A stretch of 64,000 nucleotides of DNA, taken from the NCBI RefSeq assembly GCF_000332335.1, contig NZ_KB235952.1:338319-402318 (forward strand), in the 5' to 3' direction. Every line of letters starts with the position of its first letter. Position 1 is the first letter of the stretch. Both the position numbers and the translations under genes were made by a program. Shown one piece after another: positions 45,982 through 54,323 of the stretch. The notes beneath the pieces are model-generated. The model saw only the letters and a program-made list of their open reading frames with translations, made no database searches and was not told the DNA's origin. The DNA comes from Kamptonema formosum PCC 10802 (GTDB lineage: Bacteria > Cyanobacteriota > Cyanobacteriia > Cyanobacteriales > Oscillatoriaceae).

Positions 45982-46497
45982 ATGCTAGTAATTAGAGGGG
46001 AGAGGGGGGAAGATTGGGCTGCTATTTTTGAGGTTAACCGGCGGGCTTTCGCTGGGGAGGGGGAAGCTAGGTTGGTGGAGAAAATTCGGGAGTCGGCTAG
46101 TTTCAATCCGGAGCTGTCTCTGGTGGCGGTAAAAGATGGAGAAGTGGTTGGATATGTGCTGTTTAGTGATATAATAATACAGGGGCGAGAGGGGGATGCG
46201 CCGGCACTGGCTCTCGCACCTCTGGCGGTGAGTCCGGAATTCCAAAACCAAGGGATTGGCTCTGAACTTGTGCGGCGGGGTTTGCGGGAGTGCCGGCGGC
46301 TGGGCCACAAAGTTGCCGCCGTGCTGGGGCACCCGAACTATTACACTCGCTTTGGCTTTTTCCCGGCAATAGAGAAGGGAATTTCAGCCCCGTTTCCCGT
46401 TCCCGATGAGGCATTTATGGTGCTGGAACTGGTGCCGGGGGCGCTGGATGGAGTCACCGGCACAGTTATCTACCCGCCGGCTTTCGATGGAGTTTAG
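45982..46497 (+). CDS. GNAT-family N-acetyltransferase (YhbS-like)
   Basis: 171 residues. Starts IRGERGEDWAAIFEVNRRAF, then VGYVLFSDIII, the acetyl-CoA loop LAVSPEFQNQGIGSELVRRGL, and LGHPNYYTRFGFFPAIEKGI, the fingerprint of the YhbS-type GNAT branch, and VPDEAFMVLELVPGAL. Complete by length. The substrate is unknown (small amine or protein N-terminus). GGGGGAGAGG precedes the ATG, directly after the 70 bp repeat. Confidence 0.92.
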   Translation: MLVIRGERGEDWAAIFEVNRRAFAGEGEARLVEKIRESASFNPELSLVAVKDGEVVGYVLFSDIIIQGREGDAPALALAPLAVSPEFQNQGIGSELVRRGLRECRRLGHKVAAVLGHPNYYTRFGFFPAIEKGISAPFPVPDEAFMVLELVPGALDGVTGTVIYPPAFDGV

Positions 46498-46587
46498 CTT
46501 GCTGAGAAACCGGGTTTCTTAACGGCGTGCGAAACCTCTCCTCTCTCTTCTTGGCGCTCTTGGCGTCTTGGCGGTTCACAATCAAAA

Positions 46588-48279
46588 CTAAATCCCGTGA
46601 CTCTTCCCAATCACCCAGTTGCGCCGGAAAAAGCGGGCGAGCTCTCTTTCCTCCAGAGACAAATAAATCGGGCGTCCGTGGGGACAGGTGCGGGGGTGGC
46701 GCGTGCTCTGCCACTGATCTAATAGAGTCTGCATTTCTGGGAGAGTCAGGGGGGTGCCGTTGCGGATGGCGCTGCGACAGGCGGTGGCCACTTGGGCCGC
46801 TTGCAAGTCGCCGCAGCTGAGTTCCAGGAGGGCGTCGGCGCAGTCGTCGCGCTTGGCCAGGAGTGCCGGTGCGTTTCGCGCCGCCCACAGCCCTTCCCCG
46901 AAGGGATCTATTTCTATGCCGATGCGCTGGAGTTGTTCGAGCTGAACCGGCTTGAGCTGGCTGAGGATGGCGGCGGGTTCCAGGGGGACTAGCTGCCAGT
47001 GGTCCTGCAGTTGCTCGTACAGAACCCGCTCGTGGGCGATGTGCTGCTCGACTAGCCACAAGCCGGCGGGGTGCTCCGCCACGATATAGGTGTTGTGCAC
47101 TTGGGCCAGGGCGCGAAGTGGGGTCAGGGGCGGGGGCGCTTCAGCGGGAGAGGGCTGCACGGAACGGCTGGCGCTGTAACCGCCTTGGCTTTCGGCGGCT
47201 TTGAGCAGGCGATCTACGCGCTGCTGGCCGGCATTTGGCAGGTTGGCCCGACTCAAACCGAGGGCTTGCTGGATGGCACCGGCAAGGATTTCCTGCCAGT
47301 GGGGGAGGTTCTGCAGGTAAATTTCTGCTTTGGCGGGGTGCCGGTTCCAGTCGATTTGGTCTGGGGAAATCCGCAGGTGGGCGAAACAGACGGGGTAGCG
47401 ATCTCGGGGCAGGGTTCGCCCAAAGCTGCTGAGGATGGTTTGCTCGAGTTCGGGAGATAGGACAGTGCGCCCGTTTACGGCCACTTTTACCCAGTCGGGA
47501 CGCCGCCGGTGGCACCGGTCGGGCAAGCCGAGCACTAATTCTATGGTGCCCTTTGCTCCTTCTGTGTTTGGGGGTGCCGGCGCGGGTGCGGTGAGCTGCT
47601 GCAAGTCGCTCAACCGCACGTCTCGCAGGACTTGGGGCAGGATGTGTGCGGCTGTTGGGCCAGGGCTGAGGGTGAGCCACCGGCGGTTTTTTTGCTCGAT
47701 GTGCCAGGCGACATGGGGGTGGCACAGAGCCAGGTGGTAGATGGTTTCTTGAATGGAGCGCAGCTGCTGTGCCGGTGAGGGCAAGCCCAGGCGGCGGGCG
47801 GGCCAGCTGCCGAACAGGTCGGAGACGGTGACCACGGTGCCGGGTGCGAGGGCGGCGGCGGTGAGGAGTGCCGGCTCTCCGAGGGTGTTATAAACCGCCC
47901 GCCAGCTTTCGGGCTCTGCTGCGCTGGCCGTTTTTGGCCGGCTGCATATCTCCAGAGCCCCCAGCTGCGCTAAACTGTGTAAAGCCTCGCCGCGAAAGCC
48001 GAGACTGGTAATTTTCCAGAGGTCGCAACTGCTGTGGATTTTGCTGGTGCTGTGGGCAACTGCCGCCTGCTGGAGGTTGGCTCTGTCCATGCCGGTGCCA
48101 TTATCTGCCACCCGGACGCGCCAGTGTTCAGGCCACAAGGAAATCGCGATCCGGGTTGCACCGGCATCCAGGGCGTTTTCCGACAGTTCCCGCACCGCCG
48201 CCGCCAGAGAGTCTATCACCTCACCGGCGGCGATCAGGTGTACGACTTCTGCGGGTAGGGGTTGGATTTTTGATCCCAT
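46588..48279 (-). CDS. mutL: DNA mismatch repair protein MutL
   Basis: 563 residues from the ATG at 48279; MGSKIQPLPAEVVHLIAAGEVIDS is the usual start and the frame upstream is not conserved. GHKL ATPase motifs: ENALDAGAT, DNGTGM, STSKI and SLGFRGEAL. The transducer domain includes VNGRTV and DWNRHPAKAEIYL. The C-terminal dimerisation domain carries VEQHIAHERVLYEQL where the classic endonuclease motif is DQHAxxExxxxE, then ACRSAIRNG and CPHGRP. The Asp-to-Glu change may be usual in cyanobacteria. Couples mismatch recognition by MutS to strand nicking. Monocistronic. Confidence 0.95.
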   Translation of the reverse strand: MGSKIQPLPAEVVHLIAAGEVIDSLAAAVRELSENALDAGATRIAISLWPEHWRVRVADNGTGMDRANLQQAAVAHSTSKIHSSCDLWKITSLGFRGEALHSLAQLGALEICSRPKTASAAEPESWRAVYNTLGEPALLTAAALAPGTVVTVSDLFGSWPARRLGLPSPAQQLRSIQETIYHLALCHPHVAWHIEQKNRRWLTLSPGPTAAHILPQVLRDVRLSDLQQLTAPAPAPPNTEGAKGTIELVLGLPDRCHRRRPDWVKVAVNGRTVLSPELEQTILSSFGRTLPRDRYPVCFAHLRISPDQIDWNRHPAKAEIYLQNLPHWQEILAGAIQQALGLSRANLPNAGQQRVDRLLKAAESQGGYSASRSVQPSPAEAPPPLTPLRALAQVHNTYIVAEHPAGLWLVEQHIAHERVLYEQLQDHWQLVPLEPAAILSQLKPVQLEQLQRIGIEIDPFGEGLWAARNAPALLAKRDDCADALLELSCGDLQAAQVATACRSAIRNGTPLTLPEMQTLLDQWQSTRHPRTCPHGRPIYLSLEERELARFFRRNWVIGKSHGI

Positions 48280-48698
48280 TGCAGTCCGTGCCAGGGAGGA
48301 TTTTACCACAAAGAAGTCACCAGCCAAGTACGCCATGCCGAAAATTCCTCATTTTACGCTCTTTCCGCACAACCGGACGCCCGTCCAAAAGCGCGCGCCT
48401 GCGCTTTTTCCATGAGTTTATTTTACGGTCGCGGCGCGCCAAACTTTATTAATTATTAATTAATGCTTCATCATATCTTCATAAAACTTCCTTGCGGCTG
48501 ACGCCAGGAAGGGTTAAACTGAGTAACAAAGTCAATTTCACCAACAACCTTGTGGGTCATCTAATGCTGTCCCCGACCCGCTCGGGCTGAAGGCCATATT
48601 CGTCTGTGGTTTTCCTGCCCGCTGAGCTGTACAATCCCATAAAACAAGGCAGTTAGTGCCAGCCGATGAAGTTTTGTTAAGAAGCGGGAGCCCCATCT
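48280..48698. other. Intergenic region between divergent mutL and the cupin operon
   Basis: Must hold both promoters. An AT-rich stretch AATTATTAATTAATGC lies at 48450-48464. GGGAGCC before the cupin ATG is its ribosome site. No additional gene. Confidence 0.6.
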
Positions 48699-49154
48699 AT
48701 GTCTGCGAGCGTCACCCCAAACCCGATTCAGGAAATTACCGACAGCAACCAGCTGCTGGCCATCATCATTTCTTCCAATTTTAACAAGCCTGGGATTCAC
48801 TTTTTCACTCCCAACGACCTGTCTCAACAATTGGCCTACATGAGGCACCCGGCAGGGAAGATGATCGAACCCCACGTCCACAATATGGTGCCTCGGGAAG
48901 TCCACTACACCCAGGAAGTTTTGTTTATCAAAAAAGGGAAACTTCGGGTAGATTTTTATAGCGATCAGCAGCAATACTTAGAGAGCCGCATTTTAGAAGC
49001 GGGGGATGTAATTCTGCTCATCGAAGGGGGGCACGGGTTTGAGGTTTTAGAAGAAGTGGAAATGATTGAGGTCAAGCAAGGGCCCTATGTCGGAGAGCGG
49101 GACAAAACTCGTTTTACAGGAATCGCAGCCGAGCGGGCAAAAATAGTAGAGTGA
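48699..49154 (+). CDS. Cupin-domain protein (sugar-modification operon)
   Basis: 151 residues. A single beta-barrel cupin: MIEPHVHNMVPREVHYTQEVLFIKKGKLRVDFY is cupin motif 1 (two His and Glu as metal ligands), and GDVILLIEGGHGFEVLEEVEMIEVKQGPY is motif 2 (His). First gene of a four-gene operon whose second gene is a sugar aminotransferase, so it is probably a sugar-nucleotide isomerase/epimerase or a polysaccharide-locus cupin of the WbuC/FdtA kind. Last 4 bp overlap the next start (GTGA). GGGAG before the ATG. Confidence 0.82.
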   Translation: MSASVTPNPIQEITDSNQLLAIIISSNFNKPGIHFFTPNDLSQQLAYMRHPAGKMIEPHVHNMVPREVHYTQEVLFIKKGKLRVDFYSDQQQYLESRILEAGDVILLIEGGHGFEVLEEVEMIEVKQGPYVGERDKTRFTGIAAERAKIVE

Positions 49155-50278
49155 ACCTTATGACAGAGCCAATTCCAGTCAATCAGCCTCTCCTGGATGG
49201 GAACGAAAAGAAATATCTCAACGAATGTATTGAGACGGGCTGGATTTCCTCGGAAGGGCCATTTATCAAGCGCTTTGAAGAGGAATTAGCAGCCCGTGTG
49301 GCCAGGAAACACGGCATTGCAGTCAGCAATGGTTCTGTGGCTTTGGATGTGGCAGTGGCGGCGCTGGGGATAGGTGCGGGCGATGAAGTGATTTTGCCGG
49401 CGTTTACGATTATATCCTGTGCGGCAGCGATTGTCAGGGCGGGGGCGGTGCCGGTGGTTGTGGACTCCAATCCGCAGACTTGGAATATGGAGCTCCGCCA
49501 GCTGGAAGCGAGGATTACACCGAGAACTAAAGCAATTATGGCTGTGCATATTTACGGGCTGCCGGTGGAGATGGAGCCGGTGCTGGAATTAGCCGAAAAG
49601 TACGGGTTGCGCGTGATAGAAGACGCCGCCGAAATGCACGGCCAAACTTACAGAGGCAAACCGTGCGGGAGTTTCGGGGACATCAGCACATTTAGCTTTT
49701 ACCCCAACAAACACATCACCACCGGCGAAGGGGGGATGGTGGTGACGGATGACGATCAGTTGGCTGAGCGCTGTCGCTCTTTGCGGAATTTGTGCTTTCA
49801 ACCGCAGCGGCGCTTTGTCCATGAGGAGTTGGGGTGGAACTTTCGCATGACGAACTTGCAAGCGGCTTTGGGAGTGGCTCAATTAGAGCGGCTGGATGAA
49901 TTTGTGGCTCGCAAGCGCCACATGGGGAGGCGCTACACAGAACTGCTGGCGGATATACCGGGGTTGGAACTGCCGCTTGAGCGGACAGATTATGCTGAAA
50001 ATATTTATTGGGTTTATGGTACAATTATTAAAGATGAAGTGCCGTTTGACGCAGCGGAAGCGATGCAGCGGCTGAGCCGGCACAAAATCGGCACGCGCCC
50101 GTTTTTTTGGCCGATGCACGAACAGCCGGTGTTTCACAAAATGGGACTGTTTAAAGGGGAGTCGCATCCGGTAGCTGAGCGGATGGCGCGGCGAGGATTT
50201 TACATTCCCAGCGGTTTGGCTTTGACGGATGAGCAAATGGAAAGAGTGGCAGATGTGTTGCGCGAGGTAATGGCATGA
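49151..50278 (+). CDS. DegT/DnrJ/EryC1-family sugar-nucleotide aminotransferase (perosamine-synthase-like)
   Basis: 375 residues from GTG 49151, which overlaps the cupin stop; an ATG at 49160 is equally possible. Fold type I PLP enzyme: SNGSVALDVAVAALGIGAGDEVILPAFT, VHIYGLPVEMEPVLELAEKYGLRVIEDAAEMHGQ, and the Schiff-base lysine in FSFYPNKHITTGEGGMVV, then NFRMTNLQAALG. The sequence is close to GDP-4-keto-6-deoxymannose 4-aminotransferases (PerA/RfbE), which make perosamine, but UDP-sugar substrates cannot be excluded. The product presumably enters the glycan made by the locus at 55-64 kb. Confidence 0.93.
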   Translation: MNLMTEPIPVNQPLLDGNEKKYLNECIETGWISSEGPFIKRFEEELAARVARKHGIAVSNGSVALDVAVAALGIGAGDEVILPAFTIISCAAAIVRAGAVPVVVDSNPQTWNMELRQLEARITPRTKAIMAVHIYGLPVEMEPVLELAEKYGLRVIEDAAEMHGQTYRGKPCGSFGDISTFSFYPNKHITTGEGGMVVTDDDQLAERCRSLRNLCFQPQRRFVHEELGWNFRMTNLQAALGVAQLERLDEFVARKRHMGRRYTELLADIPGLELPLERTDYAENIYWVYGTIIKDEVPFDAAEAMQRLSRHKIGTRPFFWPMHEQPVFHKMGLFKGESHPVAERMARRGFYIPSGLALTDEQMERVADVLREVMA

Positions 50279-51045
50279 GTGTGTTTGGTAATTACGCCCG
50301 CTACTATGACCTTTTATACCGGGACAAAGATTATGCCGGTGAAGCCCACTATGTTAGTAAACTGCTGCAAGCGCACGCACCGGCGGCGCAATCGATTCTA
50401 GAGCTCGGCTGCGGGACAGGCGCGCACGCGGCGCTGCTGGCGGAGAAGGGATATGAAGTTTGCGGTGTGGACATGAGTGCGGAAATGCTGGAGCGGGCAA
50501 ACAAGCGCTTGCAAGCACTGCCGGCACAGCAAGCTTCAAAGCTGCAGTTTCACCAAGGGGACATCCGCACTTTCCGGTTGATCCGGCAATTTGATGCGGT
50601 TATTTCCCTATTTCATGTTATCAGCTACCAGACGGCTAATGAAGATTTGCGAGCGGCATTTGCGACGGCGAAGACACACCTAAAGCCCGGGGGTGCGTTC
50701 ATTTTTGACTGCTGGTACGGGCCCGCCGTTCTCAGCGACCCGCCGGCAGTGCGCGTCAAGCGCTTGCAGGACGAGGAAATTGCTGTCACCCGCATTGCCG
50801 AGCCGGTGATGTATGCCAATGACAACCTAGTGGATGTCAACTATCAAGTCTTTATAAAGAATCTGCAAGATGGTACAATAGATACAATCGAGGAAACTCA
50901 CAGAATGCGGTATCTGTTTAAGCCAGAGCTGGAACTATTGCTGTCCGGGGCTGGGTTTGAATTGATGGCCTGTGGGGAGTGGATGACAGATAAGGAGCCG
51001 GGGTTTAATACCTGGGGAGTTTATTTTGTTGGCAGGGCGAGCTGA
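50275..51045 (+). CDS. Class I SAM-dependent methyltransferase
   Basis: 256 residues, overlapping the aminotransferase gene by ATGA. FGNYARYYDLLYRDKDYAGE is the usual start of small-molecule methyltransferases near sugar genes. Motif I ILELGCGTGAH binds SAM; then VCGVDMSAEMLERA, the acidic end of strand 2; FDAVISLFHVISY; and a C-terminal segment with GAGFELM. By context it acts on the aminosugar or its glycan (N- or O-methylation); not shown. Confidence 0.9.
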   Translation: MSVFGNYARYYDLLYRDKDYAGEAHYVSKLLQAHAPAAQSILELGCGTGAHAALLAEKGYEVCGVDMSAEMLERANKRLQALPAQQASKLQFHQGDIRTFRLIRQFDAVISLFHVISYQTANEDLRAAFATAKTHLKPGGAFIFDCWYGPAVLSDPPAVRVKRLQDEEIAVTRIAEPVMYANDNLVDVNYQVFIKNLQDGTIDTIEETHRMRYLFKPELELLLSGAGFELMACGEWMTDKEPGFNTWGVYFVGRAS

Positions 51046-51049
51046 AATT

Positions 51050-52246
51050 ATGAGTAAAGTCTGTTCGATTTTCTTCTTTGAAGGGTATGTGGGGGTAGCT
51101 CCCACGATTGTTAATACATCCAAAATTCTGGATAGTAGTGGCTACTATGTAACCATATATGGGAATAAAAATGATTGCTCTACCAGCCCAGGATATTTGG
51201 GGGAGAGAGTCAAAAGTATTTCCTTCCGGAAGGCGGCCCGAATCATGGCGTTCCTCAAAAAGAGGGTTCCTGACTGGGTTCCTTTATTAGAGTTAATGAT
51301 TTACACCTTTCAGTGCGCTATTCATTTAGCAAGTCACCCCAATGGGCGAACAAAGGTTAATATAGGGGTGGATATTTATGGGGCTGTTGCGGCTCTGATA
51401 TGTGGGGGGATTTTCAGGCAAAAATTTTTGTTTTTGTCTCTGGAACTGCACGAACCAGAATACCGGCACAGGGGGCCATCTAAAATCATTGCCAGTTTAG
51501 GTAAGTTAGCCTATAAAAAATCAGAAGGGTTGGTCATTCAAGATGAGGACAGATTTAAAACGTTTTGCCAATACTATGGATACAAGCATCCGAGAGTTTT
51601 CTATTTACCCAACTCCACGCTAGCCACTCAGCCGGCTCCTCAGGCAGTTCAGGGAAATTACTTCAGGGAAAAGTTCAACCTGAGTCAGGAGCAGTATCCC
51701 TATATTATTTTGCAAGCCGGCATGATATGCGATGCGGTATATTCATCGGCTTTGGCGCAGGCGTTCGCATCCATTGATAAATGCGCTCTCATTTTTCACG
51801 ACCGCCAAGCAAGAAGGGAAGAAGACCCCGACATCAAGTTCCTGCGGCAAATCAACTCAAAGAACCTATTCCTGTCGCTAGAACCACTCCCTTATGACCA
51901 AGTGGACAGGATTTATACTGCGCCAACTATTGGGTTAGCTTTCTATGCCGACCTCGGAAATAATTACGCTCAAATCTCTATGGCTTCGGGGAAGTTGCCC
52001 CAGTATTTAAAGCATGGCAAGCCGGTTTTGGTGAGCAATTTGCCGTCGCTTTCCAAGTTAGTCGATCGATATCAATGCGGTCTGGCTATCAAAGACCCGT
52101 CCGACCGTCAGGAAATTCAAGCGGCTCTCGACCGGATTTTAAGCGATTACGAGACTTACAGCAACAATGCTAAGGCTTGTTTTGCCGCCGAGTTTGATTT
52201 TTCTAAAAAGATGGAGCCGGTGTTATATTTCATGAATTATTTATAA
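51050..52246 (+). CDS. Glycosyltransferase, GT4-like (GT-B fold)
   Basis: 398 residues from the ATG at 51050, 4 bp after the methyltransferase stop. N-terminal half with VGVAPTIVNTSKILDSSGYYVTIYG. C-terminal nucleotide-sugar half with PYIILQAGMICDAVYSSALAQAFASI, IGLAFYADLGNNYAQISMASGKLPQYLKHGKPVLVS and GLAIKDPSDRQEIQAALDRIL. Divergent GT4 pattern without a classic EX7E; AISMASGKLPQYLKHGKP-type sequence fits. Fourth gene of the operon and probably the transferase that installs the modified aminosugar. Confidence 0.85.
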   Translation: MSKVCSIFFFEGYVGVAPTIVNTSKILDSSGYYVTIYGNKNDCSTSPGYLGERVKSISFRKAARIMAFLKKRVPDWVPLLELMIYTFQCAIHLASHPNGRTKVNIGVDIYGAVAALICGGIFRQKFLFLSLELHEPEYRHRGPSKIIASLGKLAYKKSEGLVIQDEDRFKTFCQYYGYKHPRVFYLPNSTLATQPAPQAVQGNYFREKFNLSQEQYPYIILQAGMICDAVYSSALAQAFASIDKCALIFHDRQARREEDPDIKFLRQINSKNLFLSLEPLPYDQVDRIYTAPTIGLAFYADLGNNYAQISMASGKLPQYLKHGKPVLVSNLPSLSKLVDRYQCGLAIKDPSDRQEIQAALDRILSDYETYSNNAKACFAAEFDFSKKMEPVLYFMNYL

Positions 52247-52476
52247 GATAGGAAGCTTCAGGGGCGCTTGAGGAGCGGTTGCAGGGGCGGGCCCTATCCG
52301 GGGGCTTTTGGATCTTGTGGAGCCCGGGAGAAGCTGCGCTCCCTCTTCCTTTATCCTTCATCCTTCTTCTGTCCGAAGGCTGAATTATCCCGCCTGAGAA
52401 CTTCCCCCCACAGATGGATTATAGCAAGGGAAAAACCTTGTTATAGTGCAGCTGACGTGATTGGTTAGAGCTTCTC

Positions 52477-52959
52477 ATGCAAAATATTCCAGATAAGATT
52501 CAAGAGGCTAAAGACAAGCTGCCAAATCTTACTCCCACCCCTCCGAAGCTGAAATCGCAGTCCTCCGCGCACGATCTGAAAGCGCGTCTGGAATGGGGCG
52601 AACCGGCTCTGACGATTCTCGACGTGCGCTCGCGCACCGCGTTTAACGAGGATCGGATTTTGGGAGCGATGCCGGCACCGGCAGATGAATTGGCAGAGTG
52701 GGCGAAATCCCATTTGGAATTCAACCGGGATATCTATGTTTATGGCGAAACCGACGAGGAAACCGCCGGTGCTGCGGCTAAACTTCGGGAGGCTGGGTTT
52801 GGGTGCGTAGCCGAGTTAAGAGGCGGTTTGGCTGCGTGGAAAGCGATCGCCGGCCCCATAGAAGGCACTCGTGATGCGCAAACCCCTCCCCCACCGTCTG
52901 CATACAATGTTGTGTCCCAGATGAAACATCATGCGGAAACGCAATCGCGGGATGTTTGA
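52477..52959 (+). CDS. Rhodanese-fold protein without catalytic cysteine (copy 1)
   Basis: 160 residues. Residues about 30-130 follow the rhodanese pattern: ILDVRSRTAFNEDRILGAMPAP (CH2A-like), then DIYVYGETDEETAGAAAKLREAGFGCVAELRGGLAAWKA. In active enzymes the position of VYGETDEE is held by a CxxGxR loop; here there is no Cys, so sulfur transfer is unlikely and a binding role is more probable. A paralogue follows at 53146, and the two share the 29 bp preceding the start (GTGATTGGTTAGAG...). A 40-residue C-terminal tail rich in proline is unique to this copy. Confidence 0.85.
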   Translation: MQNIPDKIQEAKDKLPNLTPTPPKLKSQSSAHDLKARLEWGEPALTILDVRSRTAFNEDRILGAMPAPADELAEWAKSHLEFNRDIYVYGETDEETAGAAAKLREAGFGCVAELRGGLAAWKAIAGPIEGTRDAQTPPPPSAYNVVSQMKHHAETQSRDV

Positions 52960-53021
52960 GGGTTTCTGCGGAATTTAATGGAGCTGTGACCTGACGGCTG
53001 CTAGACAATCAAAGCAAGATT

Positions 53022-53046
53022 GGGGCAATCCTTGTGGGGGTTGCCC
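53022..53046. repeat. GGGGCAA hairpin, copy 1
   Basis: GGGCAA and TTGCCC around TCCTTGTGGGGG. The same hairpin with the shared CAAGATTGGGGCAA context is at 54471-54498. Confidence 0.6.
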
Positions 53047-53109
53047 AGAAACCCGGTTTCTTAAAGAAATCGGGTTTTTCAGTCCCTCACTGATATGAGA
53101 GACGCTATA
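53047..53109. repeat. Dispersed palindromic element, partial copy
   Basis: AGAAACCCGGTTTCTTAAAG then AAATCGGGTTTTTCAG, ending TGAGAGACGCTATA. One outer arm is lost. It lies between the two rhodanese-fold genes. Confidence 0.7.
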
Positions 53110-53145
53110 TAATATGGCAGCAGAGGTGATTGGTTAGAGTTTCTC

Positions 53146-53544
53146 ATGCAAAATCTTGTAGATAAGATACCAGAGGCTAAAGAGAGCCGGGGAAACCTTA
53201 CTGCCCTGTCTGGGAAGCTGAAACGGCACTCCTCGCCGCACGATCTGAAAGCGCGTCTGCAGTGGCGCTCGTCGGGTGTGGCGATTCTCGACCTGCGCGG
53301 CCTCACCGCGTCTAACGGGGATCGGATTGTGGGAGCAGTGCCGGTGTCAGAGGATGGAATGGTGCAGTGGGCGCAATCCAACCTGGAGTTCAGCCAGGAT
53401 ATCTATGTTTATGGCGAAACTGACGGGGAAACCGCCCGAGCTGCGGCGAAACTTCGCGCTGCTGGGTTTGCGTCTGTGGCTGAGTTAAGAGGCGGTTTGG
53501 CTGCGTGGAAAGCGATCGCCGGTCCTACGGCAGCCACTCAATAG
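53146..53544 (+). CDS. Rhodanese-fold protein without catalytic cysteine (copy 2)
   Basis: 132 residues. The same architecture as the gene at 52477: AILDLRGLTASNGDRIVGAVPVS, DIYVYGETDGETARAAAKLRAAGFASVAELRGGLAAWKAIAGP. Again no cysteine in the active-site loop. The N-terminal 40 residues (lysine/proline-rich, KLKRHSSPHDLKARLQWRS) and the sequence just before the ATG are shared with copy 1, so the duplication included the promoter-proximal DNA. Function unknown. Confidence 0.85.
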   Translation: MQNLVDKIPEAKESRGNLTALSGKLKRHSSPHDLKARLQWRSSGVAILDLRGLTASNGDRIVGAVPVSEDGMVQWAQSNLEFSQDIYVYGETDGETARAAAKLRAAGFASVAELRGGLAAWKAIAGPTAATQ

Positions 53545-53795
53545 GCAGCGCCGGACCGGCGAGTCTTGGCGGCGACAGGCGATCGCATCCTCCAGCTGGC
53601 GTCACACCCAGCTGGCGTCAGACAAATTGCAACCCTGCTGCCAGCCAGGACGATGGTCGCGCGTGTGCGATCGCGGTCGCTTGCGAGAGGATTTATAAAG
53701 CAATTGTTAAGCTCTGATATAGCAGTAGGCACTTAAGTCTACTTCTATAAAAGTTCTGATAAATATTAAGAAAAGTTTAATTACTTCAAACCCCC

Positions 53796-53825
53796 TTGAC
53801 AGTTTAAAGTAGGGTGTGCTAGAAA
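53796..53825 (+). promoter_or_regulatory. Sigma-70-type promoter
   Basis: TTGACA (53796-53801), 18 bp spacer, TAGAAA (53820-53825). Perfect -35, moderate -10. Transcription would begin near 53832, leaving a leader of about 130 bases before the start codon of the next gene. Confidence 0.6.
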
Positions 53826-53839
53826 ATATACAGGTTAAG

Positions 53840-53945
53840 CATAAAGGGTGCGGACCTCTTAATAGGGGTCGGGTCACACCGCAATAGGGGTGGCCGATAC
53901 GCCAATGTTTTTTTTACGACTGACAGGCATCTCGCCTGTTTACAC
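53840..53945 (+). promoter_or_regulatory. Structured 5' leader, candidate cis-regulatory RNA
   Basis: Two successive hairpins share the motif AATAGGGGT: GACCTC/GGGGTC (53853-53870) and CACC/GGTG (53877-53892). An outer GGGTGCG...TACGCC pairing (53846-53903) may close them. An eight-U run follows (about 53908-53915), then a terminator-like hairpin ACAGGC/GCCTGT (53923-53939) and the ribosome site GAGGAAAAG. The layout (promoter, compact junction, hairpin, gene) is that of a riboswitch or attenuator, but it fits no family I know. Confidence 0.45.
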
Positions 53946-53963
53946 ACAAATTTTGAGGAAAAG

Positions 53964-54323
53964 ATGGATACTCTAGCCTACGTACACCTTTGTTTAGCTG
54001 AAGAAGACGCAGCAGATATTCCTGAACTCAGGCTGCCGAGCGCCCAGAGTCTGGTAGGAGCTGCCATGACGGTTGCGGTAGCCACATCAGCGATTGCGGC
54101 AACACCGGCAGAGGCCCGAAACTTAACGCCAGGCATGAGCGGTAAAGACGTGGTGCTGCTTCAGGAATTGCTGAAAGTCAACGGGTACTTCTGCTGCACA
54201 GCCACCGGCTATTATGGCCCAGTCACGAAAAAAGCTGTGAAGAATTTTCAGTATAACCACTACCTGTATGCAGATGGGATTGTAGGACCTCGAACCAAAG
54301 GATCAATGGGGGCATCTTGGTAA
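53964..54323 (+). CDS. Exported peptidoglycan-binding (PG_binding_1) protein
   Basis: 119 residues. MDTLAYVHLCLAEED is the peculiar N-terminus of cyanobacterial PG-binding proteins, followed by a hydrophobic stretch (LVGAAMTVAVATSAIAATPAEA) serving as signal or anchor. One PG_binding_1 unit follows: NLTPGMSGKDVVLLQELLKVNGYF...TGYYGPVTKKAVKNFQ...ADGIVGPRTKGSM. Binds the cell wall in the periplasm. No catalytic domain is attached, so it is a targeting or structural protein. Expression is probably controlled by the structured leader. GAGGAAAAG precedes the ATG. Confidence 0.88.
   Translation: MDTLAYVHLCLAEEDAADIPELRLPSAQSLVGAAMTVAVATSAIAATPAEARNLTPGMSGKDVVLLQELLKVNGYFCCTATGYYGPVTKKAVKNFQYNHYLYADGIVGPRTKGSMGASW

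Larger units (their letters stand above)
53545..53963 (+). other. Intergenic region with long leader of the peptidoglycan-binding gene
   Basis: The first half (to about 53740) has no gene. The second half carries a promoter and a structured leader, listed separately. Confidence 0.6.

Noticed and set aside
53840-53945. Cyclic-di-AMP (ydaO-type) riboswitch
   Set aside because: Context and size suggest it, but the conserved sequence blocks I remember for that class are absent; kept as an unassigned leader.
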